64,000 nucleotides of DNA from Methanoflorens sp963701995 (GTDB lineage Archaea; Halobacteriota; Bog-38; Methanoflorentales; Methanoflorentaceae): the NCBI GenBank assembly GCA_963701995.1, contig OY969693.1:1488001-1552000 (forward strand), given 5' to 3'. The position numbers and the translations under genes were made by a program. This document shows positions 41,997 to 51,046 of the stretch, piece after piece (position 1 is the first letter of the stretch; each line of letters opens with the position of its first letter). Below the pieces are notes generated by a model. The model searched no databases, was not told the DNA's origin, and saw only the letters and a list, made by a program, of their open reading frames with translations.

Positions 41997-42941
41997 ATGT
42001 CGTGGATCAGAAAAAACGCGCATAACTCACTGTACAAAGCTTACGAACGGCTTTTGGTCAGAGAAGTGAGGTCAGCCCAGATGCCCCAACATGTCGCCAT
42101 AATACAGGATGGCAACCGGCGATATGCAGACAAGGTAGGCGAACCACGCGCGTGTGGCCACGTTTATGGCGCGTTGACGACTGAGCGGGTATTGTGGTGG
42201 TGTCTCGATCTCGGAATCGAACAACTGACGCTTTACGCCTTTTCAACCGAAAACTACCGTCGCTCGAAAGAAGAGCTCTTACCGTTGTTCTCGCTAATCG
42301 AACAGAGGTTTGTTGATCTCTACAATGAAGAGCAAATCTACGAAAAAGAGGTTCAGGTGCGAATGATCGGAGAACGTGAACTGTTGCCCGACGGTGTGCT
42401 CCGGTCTGTCGAGCGAGTGGAGGAAGCCACTCGTCACTTCAGAAGGCACTCCTTGAACTTTGCCCTGGCTTACGGAGGACGAAAGGAGATCGTCGATGTC
42501 GTGCGGTCCTTGGCAACGCTGGTGGAAAACGACACCATAAGCGTTGACGAAATCGACGAAGATATGCTCACGAAGCTTTTCTATAACAACAACGCACTCG
42601 CGAACGTTGATCTTATTATCCGATCCGGCGGCGAAGCGCGCACGTCGAACTTCTTGCCATGGCAGGCGAATGGCAACGAGTGTTGTTCCTACTTTTGTGC
42701 CCCATATTGGCCGGAATTTCGAAGAATTGATCTTCTCAGAGCTATCCGCACATTTCAAGAGAGGGAGCGGGAGCGTAGAATCAGCATCGTTGAGCGCGCA
42801 TTCTCTTTTCTCAACGAGATAGGCAAGGTGGAAGTGGAAGAGGTCTTCAAACTCTCACGAAAAGCTTGCGTCATTAGTCACGAAGAAGTAAAGGAGATTC
42901 TGCGAGACTTTGTCCCGGGAATTAAAGCTAATAACGACTGA
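41997..42941 (+). CDS. uppS: Catalytic cis-prenyltransferase (UppS family)
   Basis: Adds cis-isoprene units from IPP to make long polyprenyl diphosphates, the lipid carriers of archaeal glycosylation. The 314-residue protein keeps the catalytic aspartate in HVAIIQDGNRRYA, LTLYAFSTENYRRSKEE, FALAYGGRKEIVDVVRSL and LIIRSGGEARTSNFLPWQ, then YWPEFRRIDLLRAIRTFQ. The ATG at 41997 is preferred to 41958, which overlaps the upstream gene. A C-terminal extension of about 40 residues follows. A non-catalytic homologue lies at 45.7 kb. Confidence 0.92.
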   Translation: MSWIRKNAHNSLYKAYERLLVREVRSAQMPQHVAIIQDGNRRYADKVGEPRACGHVYGALTTERVLWWCLDLGIEQLTLYAFSTENYRRSKEELLPLFSLIEQRFVDLYNEEQIYEKEVQVRMIGERELLPDGVLRSVERVEEATRHFRRHSLNFALAYGGRKEIVDVVRSLATLVENDTISVDEIDEDMLTKLFYNNNALANVDLIIRSGGEARTSNFLPWQANGNECCSYFCAPYWPEFRRIDLLRAIRTFQERERERRISIVERAFSFLNEIGKVEVEEVFKLSRKACVISHEEVKEILRDFVPGIKANND

Positions 42942-43534
42942 TGAAAACGGCGGTCATACTCGCGGGAGGCAAAGGTTCCAGACTCAATTTCGTAGAAAAA
43001 GCGCTGCTTGAACTCCACGGAAAACCGATACTGAACCACATTATTGAAACGCTCTCGCGCTGCGTTGATGAGATTATTGTTGTTGCGAGAGATGAGGAGC
43101 AGCAAAGGAAGCTGCGCCTCGCCGGAGTCACCATCGTGCGTGACGAGGTTCAAAATTTCGGGCCTGTAGCAGGTATTTGTAGCGGGTTAAGTGCGTCTAG
43201 TTCTCAATACGTATTTGTCGCGGCCTGCGATATGCCGTTCATTAAGGCCGACGTCGTCGACTTGCTGTTTCATAAGGCCGTAGGGTATGACGTAGCTATT
43301 CCGTATCCGCCGGAACCGTTGCATGCGGTTTACAGGCGCGAAACGACGATTCGGGCGGCGAAGGCGGCGATCCAGAGGCGCAAAGGGGCCATAATGTACG
43401 TCGTAGATCAGCTCCAGGTTAACTTCGTTCCGAAAGATGAGATCCGCCTGATAGACCCTAGTTTGTGCACTTTCGTGAACATTAACAGCTTAGAAGACGT
43501 CGAAATATTAAACAAGAAAAAGCAGTGTGACTAA
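42941..43534 (+). CDS. MobA-like nucleotidyltransferase
   Basis: GT-A fold NTP transferase, 197 residues: AVILAGGKGSRLNFVEKALL (nucleotide-binding loop), GPVAGICSGL, VAACDMPFIKADVVDLL (metal-binding CDMP) and FVNINSLEDVEIL. These match molybdopterin guanylyltransferase (MobA), and moaC occurs at 58 kb; a nucleotidyltransferase for another small-molecule phosphate is possible. Its ATG overlaps the uppS stop by one base. Confidence 0.85.
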   Translation: MKTAVILAGGKGSRLNFVEKALLELHGKPILNHIIETLSRCVDEIIVVARDEEQQRKLRLAGVTIVRDEVQNFGPVAGICSGLSASSSQYVFVAACDMPFIKADVVDLLFHKAVGYDVAIPYPPEPLHAVYRRETTIRAAKAAIQRRKGAIMYVVDQLQVNFVPKDEIRLIDPSLCTFVNINSLEDVEILNKKKQCD

Positions 43535-44598
43535 GGCGTCGGTCCAGACTCGGCGGCCGTTTGGGCTGGCGGCGCACGCGTGGCGCTCGGCGGTTTTTTT
43601 CGCGTCGCGAATAGCAGTAGGAGCACTGCGCCTAGAATCCCACAGAAAAGCACCGTACCGCTGATCACGTTGCCGCCGGCATACCCGTGCAAACCGGTGC
43701 TTACGCTTACGTAGGTTTCGAGAAATGGAAGGACGTACCCCACGCCAAGAAACGTGCAGATGACCGACATAAATCCAAACGCCGCGATGTAAGCGGCAAG
43801 AGAAGCGCCCCAGTTCTGTGTCTTTGCATGCAAATAGATGAGAAACACGAACCAGGTGATCAGCGACCACGTCTCTTTGGGATCCCAGCTCCAGTAACTT
43901 CCCCAGGCGCTCTCAGCCCAAATCGCTCCGGTTATTATGCCGATAGTGAGGAGAGGAAATCCCACTGCGACGCTTTTATATGCTAAGTCATCGAGCTGCT
44001 CCAGACTGAACTTTGAAAGGATGCCTGTCGATTCGCGCGCACCTGCGGGCGGAGTGTCCCTAGAGGCGGCGTCTCTCTGACGGTTCAAGCCTTCTGCCAT
44101 ACGCGCCTCGCTTAGCTGTTTGTCTTTGAACAAATACAGCACACTCGCTACGAAAGCGATGACGAAGGCGCAGTACGATATAATAACGATTGGCACGTGT
44201 ATGAGGAGCCAAACGCTCTGCAATGCTGGAATAAGCGGGGCGGCATTTGTCGGTTGCAGAGAGGCGAAGCCAAGCAGTACGAATGCGAGCGGCGCGATCA
44301 GCACTCCGGCACTCTTATAGTCAGATTTGACGTTCAATATCACATAGGCGCCCACAACAGTCCACGCAAAAAATGACATCACTTCGTAGGTGCTTACCCA
44401 TGGCGGGTAGCCCTCGTACAGCCACCGGGTGGCAAGTGCAAGGGTTTGAAATGCGAATCCAAAAAGTGCTAGGGTAAATCCCATCTCCGCGAGTCGTCGC
44501 TTTCTTATTGAAAAATATAAGATAAAAAGGACCGACGAAATCAGATAGGTTCCAAGTGCAATTTCGAATCCAAGATGTTCAAGAGCTGCTGCGTCCAT
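43531..44598 (-). CDS. ccsA: Cytochrome c biogenesis protein CcsA (haem handling, system II)
   Basis: Polytopic membrane protein, 355 residues, with the tryptophan-rich haem-handling motif WGSYWSWDPKETWSLITW and flanking histidines (LLIHVPIV, FLIYLHAK, GLHGYAGG). It belongs to the CcsA/CcmC/CcmF family that brings haem to apocytochrome c outside the membrane. The tail is proline/alanine-rich. It lies 56 bases after the ResB gene, forming the two-component CcsA-ResB system. It implies that c-type cytochromes are made, although none is encoded in the window. Confidence 0.92.
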   Translation of the reverse strand: MDAAALEHLGFEIALGTYLISSVLFILYFSIRKRRLAEMGFTLALFGFAFQTLALATRWLYEGYPPWVSTYEVMSFFAWTVVGAYVILNVKSDYKSAGVLIAPLAFVLLGFASLQPTNAAPLIPALQSVWLLIHVPIVIISYCAFVIAFVASVLYLFKDKQLSEARMAEGLNRQRDAASRDTPPAGARESTGILSKFSLEQLDDLAYKSVAVGFPLLTIGIITGAIWAESAWGSYWSWDPKETWSLITWFVFLIYLHAKTQNWGASLAAYIAAFGFMSVICTFLGVGYVLPFLETYVSVSTGLHGYAGGNVISGTVLFCGILGAVLLLLFATRKKPPSATRAPPAQTAAESGPTP

Positions 44599-44654
44599 GG
44601 GTCGTTCTACTCAGTTCAACGCTACCTCATATTTCTTCTGATCTGGTCGTACGG

Positions 44655-45608
44655 TCAAGTCTGAGCGCTGCTTTCCAGCTTCGTGCGCACGCCCTCAATC
44701 TCCTTGAAAAACCTTGCAGAGCTTTTGTTACTGATCGCCCCGAGCTGTGTGTTCTGGTCGGACTCCTGGATCCAAATTCTCTTGTGTGGGACGTAAAGCG
44801 CAAGCATTATCCCCACAAGTATGAACGCTGCTCCGAACCACACAAAGGGGATTCCCGAAGTGCTTTTGATTTGAAACGCGACCCAGCTCGCTTTTCCGGA
44901 CTGTGCCACGCCGTTTGAATCGTACCCATAAAGATAAAAGGTAAGCCCTTTGTACGTTAGCGGCCCGTTGACCGTGACGTCGTGAGTTTGGATAAGGTTT
45001 CCATCTAGCACGGTTACCGTGGCCTTGTAGTCGCGTACGGCACCGTTATCGTAATAGCTGAGGCTAAAATCATCGAGTCGCAAGGCAAAGCCATCAACTT
45101 GCAGTGAACCGCCCTCTGGAATGACTGCAATTTTGTTGTTGTATGGGTTTGCGTTTCCGTAGGCGGCCCCTATGGCGACCCCAAGCAAGAGTATTAACAC
45201 GCCAAAATGCGCGATGTGAGGTCCGAATCTACCAACCCGCCCCTTCTGAGCCAACAAAAAGGTTGTACTCCCGGTCCTTGTTTCGCGGATCGCGTACCCT
45301 TTCAGACTGTCTCTGACTTGGGTAAGCGTGACGCCCGAAAGGCACACGCAGTACGGGAGCGCCTGCATGAAGTGATCACTTACCTCTACTTGAGGCCGTC
45401 TTAAGTCGCGCAACAAGGGAACGATCCTCGTCAGACTGCAGAGAGCGGTTGATATCGCAAGTATTCCAATAAGAGCGAGAAACCAGGGGCTTCCAAAAAC
45501 CACGTCGCCTCCAGGGTAAAGTGTACCAACAACCGAGACGAGTATAATCAGGCCTATAATAGCGACTGCAAATCTGGTCGAAGTCAGCACTTTGATTGCG
45601 AAATTCAT
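44655..45608 (-). CDS. resB: ResB/Ccs1 cytochrome c biogenesis protein
   Basis: Membrane partner of CcsA. From the ATG at 45608 (MNFAIKVLTSTRFAVAIIGL) it has about 317 residues: two N-terminal membrane helices, a third (GPHIAHFGVLILLLGVAIGA), a large outside domain (ALRLDDFSLSYYDNGAVRDY, VTVNGPLTYKGLTFYLYGYD) and a last helix before a cytoplasmic tail. The start at 45644 (a TTG) is less likely. It transports or protects haem for ligation. Confidence 0.9.
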   Translation of the reverse strand: MNFAIKVLTSTRFAVAIIGLIILVSVVGTLYPGGDVVFGSPWFLALIGILAISTALCSLTRIVPLLRDLRRPQVEVSDHFMQALPYCVCLSGVTLTQVRDSLKGYAIRETRTGSTTFLLAQKGRVGRFGPHIAHFGVLILLLGVAIGAAYGNANPYNNKIAVIPEGGSLQVDGFALRLDDFSLSYYDNGAVRDYKATVTVLDGNLIQTHDVTVNGPLTYKGLTFYLYGYDSNGVAQSGKASWVAFQIKSTSGIPFVWFGAAFILVGIMLALYVPHKRIWIQESDQNTQLGAISNKSSARFFKEIEGVRTKLESSAQT

Positions 45609-45734
45609 ACTGTTTACGTTGATTCTCAGTTGCAGAGCAGTCAAGTTGGAGGTTTACCCAGACTGCTCGCGGTTCAGTGGTGGTCACCGTCGACCCGAAA
45701 TCGGATGTGCGCGACAGATAGGCCCGTCGCGCAA

Positions 45735-46373
45735 TCACCGCCCGTGCCGTCGTTGTCTTTTCTGATAGTCCCGGATGGCCCTGAGCAAATCCATTCTTCT
45801 AAAATTTGCCCAGTTGACTTCGGTGAAGTATAATTCGGAATAAACCGCTTGCCATATCAAGAAATCGGTCAAACGATTCTCGCCCGTTCTTATCACGAGT
45901 TCAGGCTCTTCCTTGAAGATGAGGTGCGCACTAATGGTGTCCTCGGATATTTCATCGGCGCAAAGCTCCTTGTCCCGGACCTCTTGCGCTATCGACCGAA
46001 TTGCTTCGACTAGCTCTTTCTTGCCTCCGTATCCGATCGAGATGCTCACAGCAGGGGCCTCCTCGCGGCTAATGGTTTCTGGGGTGTCAGGTGAGTAGAT
46101 AGTGGCGGTTACTGACGTAGATTGAAGACAGTCAGTAATCCTTTGGACGATCTGCGACCGCAGTCTTTGATTTACCTCTTCTCCAAGGCGCAGCATGTTT
46201 ATGTAGACGGTCACTCGACTTATGCCAATCTCGTTGCACCACGAGGCGAAGGCGCTAATTCTCTTGTAAGCGTCAACGGTATCGAGATCCTTTTCGGCAA
46301 TGACGAGTACTACGTGTCGTGGCACCTCTACAATCTGATCGAAAAGTCGTCGTTCGTAAAGGTTCGAAATCAT
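45735..46373 (-). CDS. Non-catalytic cis-prenyltransferase homologue (Nus1/NgBR-like)
   Basis: A 212-residue UppS-fold protein. It aligns with the catalytic enzyme at 42 kb: ISIGYGGKKELVEAIRSIAQ, ELVIRTGENRLTDFLIWQ and NFRRMDLLRAIRDYQKRQRR. The N-terminal catalytic block HVAIIQDGNRRYA is replaced by HVVLVIAEKDL, losing the essential aspartate, while the C-terminal RTG motif remains. That is the pattern of the regulatory subunit (Nus1, NgBR) of two-subunit cis-prenyltransferases. I infer that it pairs with the enzyme at 41997-42941. It diverges from the DUF92 gene. Confidence 0.82.
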   Translation of the reverse strand: MISNLYERRLFDQIVEVPRHVVLVIAEKDLDTVDAYKRISAFASWCNEIGISRVTVYINMLRLGEEVNQRLRSQIVQRITDCLQSTSVTATIYSPDTPETISREEAPAVSISIGYGGKKELVEAIRSIAQEVRDKELCADEISEDTISAHLIFKEEPELVIRTGENRLTDFLIWQAVYSELYFTEVNWANFRRMDLLRAIRDYQKRQRRHGR

Positions 46374-46443
46374 CTCTTGTCCTTTCTCATGTTTGCTCTG
46401 TCTGTACCCTCACGAGCCGTCGCAAACGTAAAGTACTTCCAGC

Positions 46444-47760
46444 GTGAGCCAAAAGGGGGTTAGCGTGAACATCGTTGAAGCACGCAGACTGACACTGCGC
46501 GCGAGTTTTGGGTTGGTCGCCCTGGTGGTTCCGTTTTTGGGGAGCACAGGGTCGCTTTTCTTCTTTTTGTTTTTATCTTTGTTGATTGTTCTCGTTAATC
46601 CCAAGATGCACGTTTTCCTGCTGCTCGCAACGGTGCCGGATCGAAAATCTGAAGTGCTTATCAAACCGCTCGCTCTGATGTTATCTTTGACGGCGTTGTG
46701 CATATTTAGCGTAGTCTCTAGCTTGCCACTGTATATAGTGAGCGACGTTATTATAATTGTAACGTTAGCTGAAGTTTTGGCTGTGCTCTTTGAGTCGTAC
46801 GGCGGCTTAACCAGCAGTTTGATTTTCATACTGTCAGGCGGTTTTTTTGGTTTTCTGGTTGGAGGGGCTGCTGCCACGTTTACAAACGTGAGCACCTCGG
46901 CGGACTTTTTGCTTTTTGTTGCTATGATAGGCGCGCTTGTGGGAGCACTATTGCGGAACATTTTGCACGACATAGAAGAGAATGTGGTCGTGCCACTCGG
47001 CATCGGTTTTGCCATATGGCTCTTCGTCGGGTTCGACTACTCAGTGCCGGTCCTGCGACTTCTCTTGACCCTCCTTTTTATGATCCTTCTGGGCTACGCC
47101 CTCGGGAGGGTCAGATTGGCAGACGTCTCAGGAGTTCTCAGCGGCATTCTAATGGGCCTCCTTATAGTCTCTTTCACGGACTTTCGGTGGTTCGTGCTCA
47201 TCCTCTCGTTCTTCGTCATTGGCGGAATTTTTACGAAGTACAAGTACGATTACAAACGGGCCATCGGCATTGCGCAAGCGGGTGGTGGCGCGCGGGGGTA
47301 CAGGAATGTCTTCGGCAATGGACTGGTAGCGCTTGTTTGTGCTATCGCTTTCGGGATAACGGGCAACGTGCTGTTTGTCGTCGCGTATATTGGTGCCGTA
47401 GCGACGGCTACGGGGGATACCCTTGCGAGCGAGATCGGACAGACCCACAAAAAGCTGCCGCGGTTGATCACTGACCTGCGGTGGGTACCGCACGGCACCG
47501 ACGGTGGGATAACGACGCTGGGAGAGTACTCTGCTTTGGCCGGAGCTGGAGCGATAGCGATTATTGGTGTTGTGCTTGGAGTTGGAGCCTCTAATACGGC
47601 GGTTCCCGTCATTCTCGGCGGTTTTTTCGGAGCCAACTTTGATAGCGTTTTGGGAGCGGTATTAGAACGGCGGCACTATTTGACCAACAGCTCGGTCAAT
47701 CTCTTAGCGACTGCGGCCGGTGCTATTGCAGCGGTGATTATCTATCTATTGCTTTTGTGA
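46444..47760 (+). CDS. DUF92 / TIGR00297 membrane protein (VTE6-like)
   Basis: A 438-residue protein with about eleven hydrophobic segments. The C-terminal half is DUF92: RNVFGNGLVALVCAIAFGIT, ATATGDTLASEIGQTHKKLP, RWVPHGTDGGITTLGEYSAL and LTNSSVNLLATAAGA. Plant VTE6 of this family phosphorylates phytyl phosphate, so an isoprenoid-phosphate kinase role is plausible. The N-terminal half resembles a dolichol-kinase-like membrane region. GTG at 46444 or 46465 could be the start. Its divergent neighbour is the cis-prenyltransferase homologue. Confidence 0.83.
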   Translation: MSQKGVSVNIVEARRLTLRASFGLVALVVPFLGSTGSLFFFLFLSLLIVLVNPKMHVFLLLATVPDRKSEVLIKPLALMLSLTALCIFSVVSSLPLYIVSDVIIIVTLAEVLAVLFESYGGLTSSLIFILSGGFFGFLVGGAAATFTNVSTSADFLLFVAMIGALVGALLRNILHDIEENVVVPLGIGFAIWLFVGFDYSVPVLRLLLTLLFMILLGYALGRVRLADVSGVLSGILMGLLIVSFTDFRWFVLILSFFVIGGIFTKYKYDYKRAIGIAQAGGGARGYRNVFGNGLVALVCAIAFGITGNVLFVVAYIGAVATATGDTLASEIGQTHKKLPRLITDLRWVPHGTDGGITTLGEYSALAGAGAIAIIGVVLGVGASNTAVPVILGGFFGANFDSVLGAVLERRHYLTNSSVNLLATAAGAIAAVIIYLLLL

Positions 47761-47843
47761 AATTCAGAATCACGTCTCCTTGGCCCTTCAACCGAAAGAT
47801 CATCGCGTCGGATGATAAAAACAGCTTCTCGATCGAATAGAGG

Positions 47844-48620
47844 TCACCTGATAATCAGATGCTCGCTCAAAAGCCGAAGAACGATTGCTTCGCGAAGGTC
47901 GCTCACGCAATTGAAGGGCGACTCTTCCAACCTGAAGACGAGCGAGAACGTGACGCCTTCCTCATCCGTTTTTGATACAATCACTTCAATTGTTTGTTGG
48001 TTGATCGCTGCTGCTTTTTCCGCTTCGTGTCGAATGATCTGCTTTGCGAGGCGCAAGTCTGAGTCATAGGAAATGCGAACGTCTATTCGAGCTGCTATGT
48101 TAGAGTCAGAGTGGTTGAAAACTACCTCGCTCGTAATTGCTGAATTCGGAATGATCATGTGTGCATCGAGCAGGCGAATAACCGTATGTCTGAAGGTGAT
48201 ATCCTCTACAAAGCCGGACTCTCCGCGCACGGTAATGAAATCACCCACTCCAAATGGTTTGAAAATAACAATAGCGATACCTGCGATGATATTCGAAAGG
48301 GTGTTCTGGGCGGCGATTCCGATGATGATACCGATGATGCTGACGCTGGCAAAAACAGCGATCGACACCGACTGCAGCTGCGGCGTCGACTCGATTATTA
48401 TGATGAGACCGGTTACGTAGACTGCCGCGATGATAAGCCGTCGAAGTGCGATGTATTTGGTGGCGCTTACTCTCAGTCTTATCGAAGCTTGGCGTAAGTA
48501 CCGATCCAGAAACGTCTCAATCACCCTGGCCGCGATGATGGTGACTGCTACGAAGAGTAAGACTCTCAACACGATTGCTGCTGGCGTGTTAAAATCGTAA
48601 AGGTCGTTTGGCAGTGCCAT
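47844..48620 (-). CDS. Small-conductance mechanosensitive channel (MscS family)
   Basis: A 258-residue protein with three N-terminal membrane helices, the pore segment SIIGIIIGIAAQNTLSNIIA, then the beta domain KPFGVGDFITVRGESGFVED and DAHMIIPNSAITSEVV, followed by an alpha-beta C-terminal domain. It opens under membrane tension to release osmolytes. It follows the ABCE1 gene by a short gap in the same direction. Confidence 0.92.
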   Translation of the reverse strand: MALPNDLYDFNTPAAIVLRVLLFVAVTIIAARVIETFLDRYLRQASIRLRVSATKYIALRRLIIAAVYVTGLIIIIESTPQLQSVSIAVFASVSIIGIIIGIAAQNTLSNIIAGIAIVIFKPFGVGDFITVRGESGFVEDITFRHTVIRLLDAHMIIPNSAITSEVVFNHSDSNIAARIDVRISYDSDLRLAKQIIRHEAEKAAAINQQTIEVIVSKTDEEGVTFSLVFRLEESPFNCVSDLREAIVLRLLSEHLIIR

Positions 48621-48658
48621 GTGCTTACGAAAAGCCTTCCGCTCCGAAAGGCGGAACG

Positions 48659-50419
48659 CTACTCCGGATAGTAGTATTCTCCGTCTTCGCGTTGTTGGCG
48701 GTCCAACCTAGAAGCCATTTTGTTTACCCTCGGCCGGTGGGTGTCTTGATCCCTTCGGAAAGTGATTCCGATGTCTTTCAAGAAGCGGTTCATCCCATCG
48801 TGCATGTCGAAAGGACCTTCCGCTGCGCCACGCACGCCAGGGTCTCCGGCAAAAACCATCAATCGCTCACTGGCGAGGTCGATCATGTAGATATCGTGAT
48901 CAACAAGCAGCGTGCCCACCTTCTTGTTCTCGGTGAAGCGCCGAATCAGACTCGTCGCAAGCGCCCGCTGCTCTACATCGAGATGTGCGCTCGGCTCATC
49001 GAGCATGAAAAGGTCAGCATCACGGCTCAGGCACGCTGCGATGGCTACCCGTTGGAGTTCGCCGCCGCTCAAATTGTCAAGAGAGCGCTCTAGTATGTGT
49101 TCGAGCTGCAGCGGTCTGAGGATTTCAGTTCGGTAGTAGCTCGTGTCGTAGGAGTCGGTGATCGCTCTTAGCAGAGAGCCGACGTTTTCTCCTGAATTGT
49201 CTTTTCCCGTGACATATTGTGGTTTGTAAGAAGTCTTGACTTCCACGTCGACCTTTCCTTCGTCCGGTTCGATAACCCCTGCGAGCAACTTTACGAATGT
49301 TGTTTTTCCGGTGCCATTAGCGCCCATTATGCCGATTACACCTTTTGTAAGCTCGCCGCCTTTTGCCTCAAACGTGAATGAATCGTAGCTCTTCTTGAGA
49401 TGTTCGACGTGCGCCAGGATGCGCACATCCGTGTCGAGGCGCGGTGCGTGGAGCTCAAATTTGATCGGATCGGTTCTGATTCGAACGTTCTCTTCTCGAA
49501 GATACCCCTTAAGGTACTCATTAATGCCGACCCTGACTCCTTTCGGATTGGTAATGACACCGTATGCTCCAGGTTCGCCAAAAGCGATATAGACGACATC
49601 TGCAAGCAAATCAAGGATCGCGAGATCGTGCTCAATGACTAAAACGTTTTTTTGCTTTGCAAGCTCCCGGATCGTTCGTGCGATCTTGACGCGCTGATAA
49701 ATATCAAGATACGGTGTCAGTTCATCGAAAAAGTAGAAATCAGCATCTCGAGCGATGGTGGCTGCAATAGCCAGGCGCTGCAGTTCACCGCCACTCAAAT
49801 GTCTTACCTCGCGCTCTTTGACGTCCTGAAGCTCAAGTTGCTCGAACAGTTCGCGACTTATGCCGCGTTCGTCGGCTTTGTCTATCAGGTCCGCGACCTT
49901 ACCTGCGTACGCGCGAGGGATAAGGTCAACGTACTGCGGTTTGCTAGCAGTTCGCAGCGTGCCTTCGTACACGCTCTTTAGATAATCGTGCAGCTCGGTT
50001 CCCGAGTAGTGCTCCAGGACCTCTTCTTCGCTGATGTGGTCTTTGCCAAAATTTGGCTTGATCTCGCCAGAGAGAATGTTGGTTATCGTAGTTTTGCCTA
50101 TCCCGTTTGGTCCTAGAATGCCAGTTACGCGGCCACCTCGCGGAATCGCAAGTCCGTAAAGAGCAAAACCGTTGACGCCGTAACGATGGGTGGGTTGCTC
50201 TAGCTCCTCAGGCAAACTGACGATCGCTATCGCACCAAATGGACATTTGTTGATGCAAATACCGCACCCTACGCAAAGCTCTTCTGAAATGACGGGTTTG
50301 CCGTCGGGCCCAATGATTATCGTTTCGTCGCCTGTTCTGACCCGAGGACAAAAACGCACACACTCTGTGCCGCATTTTTTGCTGCGGCAGCTCTCCTTTT
50401 TTAGCACCGCTATTCTCAT
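48659..50419 (-). CDS. ABCE1 (RLI) ribosome-recycling ATPase
   Basis: A 586-residue protein splitting ribosomes after termination. It has two N-terminal 4Fe-4S clusters (CRSKKCGTECVRFCP, CVGCGICINKCPFGA), NBD1 (GPNGIGKTT, HLSGGELQR) and NBD2 (GANGTGKTT, NLSGGELQRVAIA, LDEPSAHLD). In NBD1 the Walker B/D-loop reads FDELTPYLDIYQR, with leucine where most ABC proteins have proline; catalytic glutamate and aspartates are intact. It is followed upstream by an EMC6-like gene. Confidence 0.95.
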   Translation of the reverse strand: MRIAVLKKESCRSKKCGTECVRFCPRVRTGDETIIIGPDGKPVISEELCVGCGICINKCPFGAIAIVSLPEELEQPTHRYGVNGFALYGLAIPRGGRVTGILGPNGIGKTTITNILSGEIKPNFGKDHISEEEVLEHYSGTELHDYLKSVYEGTLRTASKPQYVDLIPRAYAGKVADLIDKADERGISRELFEQLELQDVKEREVRHLSGGELQRLAIAATIARDADFYFFDELTPYLDIYQRVKIARTIRELAKQKNVLVIEHDLAILDLLADVVYIAFGEPGAYGVITNPKGVRVGINEYLKGYLREENVRIRTDPIKFELHAPRLDTDVRILAHVEHLKKSYDSFTFEAKGGELTKGVIGIMGANGTGKTTFVKLLAGVIEPDEGKVDVEVKTSYKPQYVTGKDNSGENVGSLLRAITDSYDTSYYRTEILRPLQLEHILERSLDNLSGGELQRVAIAACLSRDADLFMLDEPSAHLDVEQRALATSLIRRFTENKKVGTLLVDHDIYMIDLASERLMVFAGDPGVRGAAEGPFDMHDGMNRFLKDIGITFRRDQDTHRPRVNKMASRLDRQQREDGEYYYPE

Positions 50420-50447
50420 CGTCGTGAGACCGCTCCGCTCGTCATGC

Positions 50448-50816
50448 CTAGGCCGGGCGATTTAGCAATATCGTCCAGCTGACAAACCAGAAAGCGAACG
50501 TCATAAACACTAGGAAAAACCAATCCGTAAAACGATATTCTTTCGTGTCAATCTGAATGCGAGGCAGTGCGAGCCTCTGGGCATACACCACTACCAGAAG
50601 TATCAAAATGCCGTATGCGGGCAGATAGTACGACAAGACCCCGCCGGCAATACCGAGCAGCGACGAAAGTAACGTCTTTTTGATGCCTTCGACGTGCTTT
50701 GTTTGTTCTTCTTGTTCTTGCTTTTCATCGGTTTTCGCCGGACCTTTTTTTTCAGCCTTTTGCGCGGCACCTTTTTTTTCAGGTTTCGGGGCAGGCTTTT
50801 CTTTAGTTTTTGCCAT
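50448..50816 (-). CDS. EMC6-like small membrane protein
   Basis: A 122-residue protein with a lysine/proline/alanine-rich N-terminus (about residues 1-45, probably disordered and cytoplasmic), two hydrophobic segments (SLLGIAGGVLSYYL and LILLVVVYAQRLAL), and a last segment (WFFLVFMTFAFWFVSWTILL). The final helix pattern resembles archaeal relatives of EMC6, a subunit of the membrane protein insertase. It lies 29 bases upstream of the ABCE1 gene, which fits a role near ribosomes. Confidence 0.65.
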   Translation of the reverse strand: MAKTKEKPAPKPEKKGAAQKAEKKGPAKTDEKQEQEEQTKHVEGIKKTLLSSLLGIAGGVLSYYLPAYGILILLVVVYAQRLALPRIQIDTKEYRFTDWFFLVFMTFAFWFVSWTILLNRPA

Positions 50817-51046
50817 GCTTCGAAATCAACTAAGCCTCAACTGTGTTTATATGTTTTGCGGCTTGTACGTGCTGCTGTTAGGCGTGCTCAAGTCACACGT
50901 AACTCAGCGTCAGTTATTCGCATCCCGAAGAGGGTGAGTACTCGTGCAACAGAGACGCGTCACAAGATCACAGGTTTTATTCGGTTCACCGACCATACCA
51001 TAGGACTAGTTCGTTCACTAACGATACACGTGCGAGAGGCGATCGC

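Noticed and set aside
46410..47015. 201-codon minus-strand frame opposite the DUF92 gene
   Set aside because: Threonine/lysine-rich shadow of a hydrophobic membrane protein on the plus strand.
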